Positions 63,992 through 64,000 of a stretch of DNA of 64,000 bases are shown one piece after another. Numbering within the stretch: position 1 is the stretch's first letter; each line of letters opens with the position of its first letter. Position numbers and translations under genes: made by a program. The stretch spans positions 62,001 to 126,000 of the forward strand of contig NZ_RJVK01000004.1 of the NCBI RefSeq assembly GCF_003752135.1, read 5' to 3'. The notes beneath the pieces are model-generated. The model was not told where the DNA came from. It made no database searches and saw nothing but the letters and a program-made list of their open reading frames with translations. This DNA is from Caminibacter pacificus (GTDB taxonomy: Bacteria > Campylobacterota > Campylobacteria > Campylobacterales > Nautiliaceae).

Positions 63992-64000
63992 AAAATTGCT

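Overview
The window looks like a chromosomal segment of a low-GC epsilonproteobacterium (Campylobacterota). Arginine is written almost only as AGA and the proteins are rich in Lys, Ile and Glu. Several gene orders match what I recall from Campylobacter jejuni: flgB-flgC-fliE-ftsI, rpmJ-rpsM-rpsK-rpsD-rpoA-rplQ, nifU-like/hypothetical/murE, ybaB/PDZ/ispA/tkt, and purA followed by a FliJ-like gene. I lean towards a vent-type lineage such as Nautiliales. That is inference; no rRNA gene is present to settle it.

Layout. (1) 1-9268, minus strand: one tight operon read leftwards. It holds msbA, a KpsS-like gene, a family-2 glycosyltransferase, a single-module KpsC-like Kdo transferase, pseB, pseC, an MNT-type nucleotidyltransferase, a 28-residue ORF, pseF, pseG and an unrecognised partial gene. 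It covers glycolipid flipping, Kdo-type glycosylation and four of the six pseudaminic acid steps. (2) 9293-16794: an AT-rich block in two convergent halves. It encodes TagD (CDP-glycerol), a Bcs1-like fusion (CDP-ribitol), three TagF-like polyol-phosphate transferases, one shortened and degenerate TagF-like protein, a second glycosyltransferase and a lipid A acyltransferase. Together with the KpsC/KpsS-like genes it suggests a teichoic-acid-like, polyol-phosphate surface polymer in a Gram-negative cell. (3) 16819-24383: murG and ftsW (minus), then flgB, flgC, fliE, ftsI, an MscS channel and an AsmA-like protein (plus), with a candidate sigma-54 promoter before flgB. (4) 24395-29378: hsp20 with a consensus promoter and a leader hairpin, a purine permease, and the rpmJ-to-rplQ ribosomal/RNA polymerase operon behind a structured leader. 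(5) 29455-41058: housekeeping genes (Fe-S scaffold, murE, panD, ybaB, ispA, tkt, an aminotransferase, hisZ, purA, fliJ, short yrdC) with an MntA/HepT toxin-antitoxin pair between ispA and tkt. (6) 41055-63991: a large capsule/exopolysaccharide cluster. It has sugar-nucleotide genes (galE, ugd, a UDP-glucuronate 4-epimerase, a wbpO/tviB-like dehydrogenase, manC, gmm, gmd, fcl), wzx, wzy, two unusual kinase-like genes, two GT4 transferases, a WecG/TagA transferase, a priming phosphotransferase, wza, wzc, a PHP-type phosphatase and a PglK-like ABC flippase.

The genes would work together as follows. Region 6 makes GDP-mannose/GDP-fucose and UDP-uronic acids, assembles a repeat unit on undecaprenyl phosphate (priming enzyme 57572-58453, then the transferases), flips it (Wzx), polymerises it (Wzy) and exports it (Wza/Wzc with a phosphatase). 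Regions 1 and 2 would build a separate Kdo-linked or lipid A-linked polyol-phosphate glycan. No CRISPR array, tRNA, rRNA or insertion sequence was seen. No stretch over 300 bases lacks a gene.
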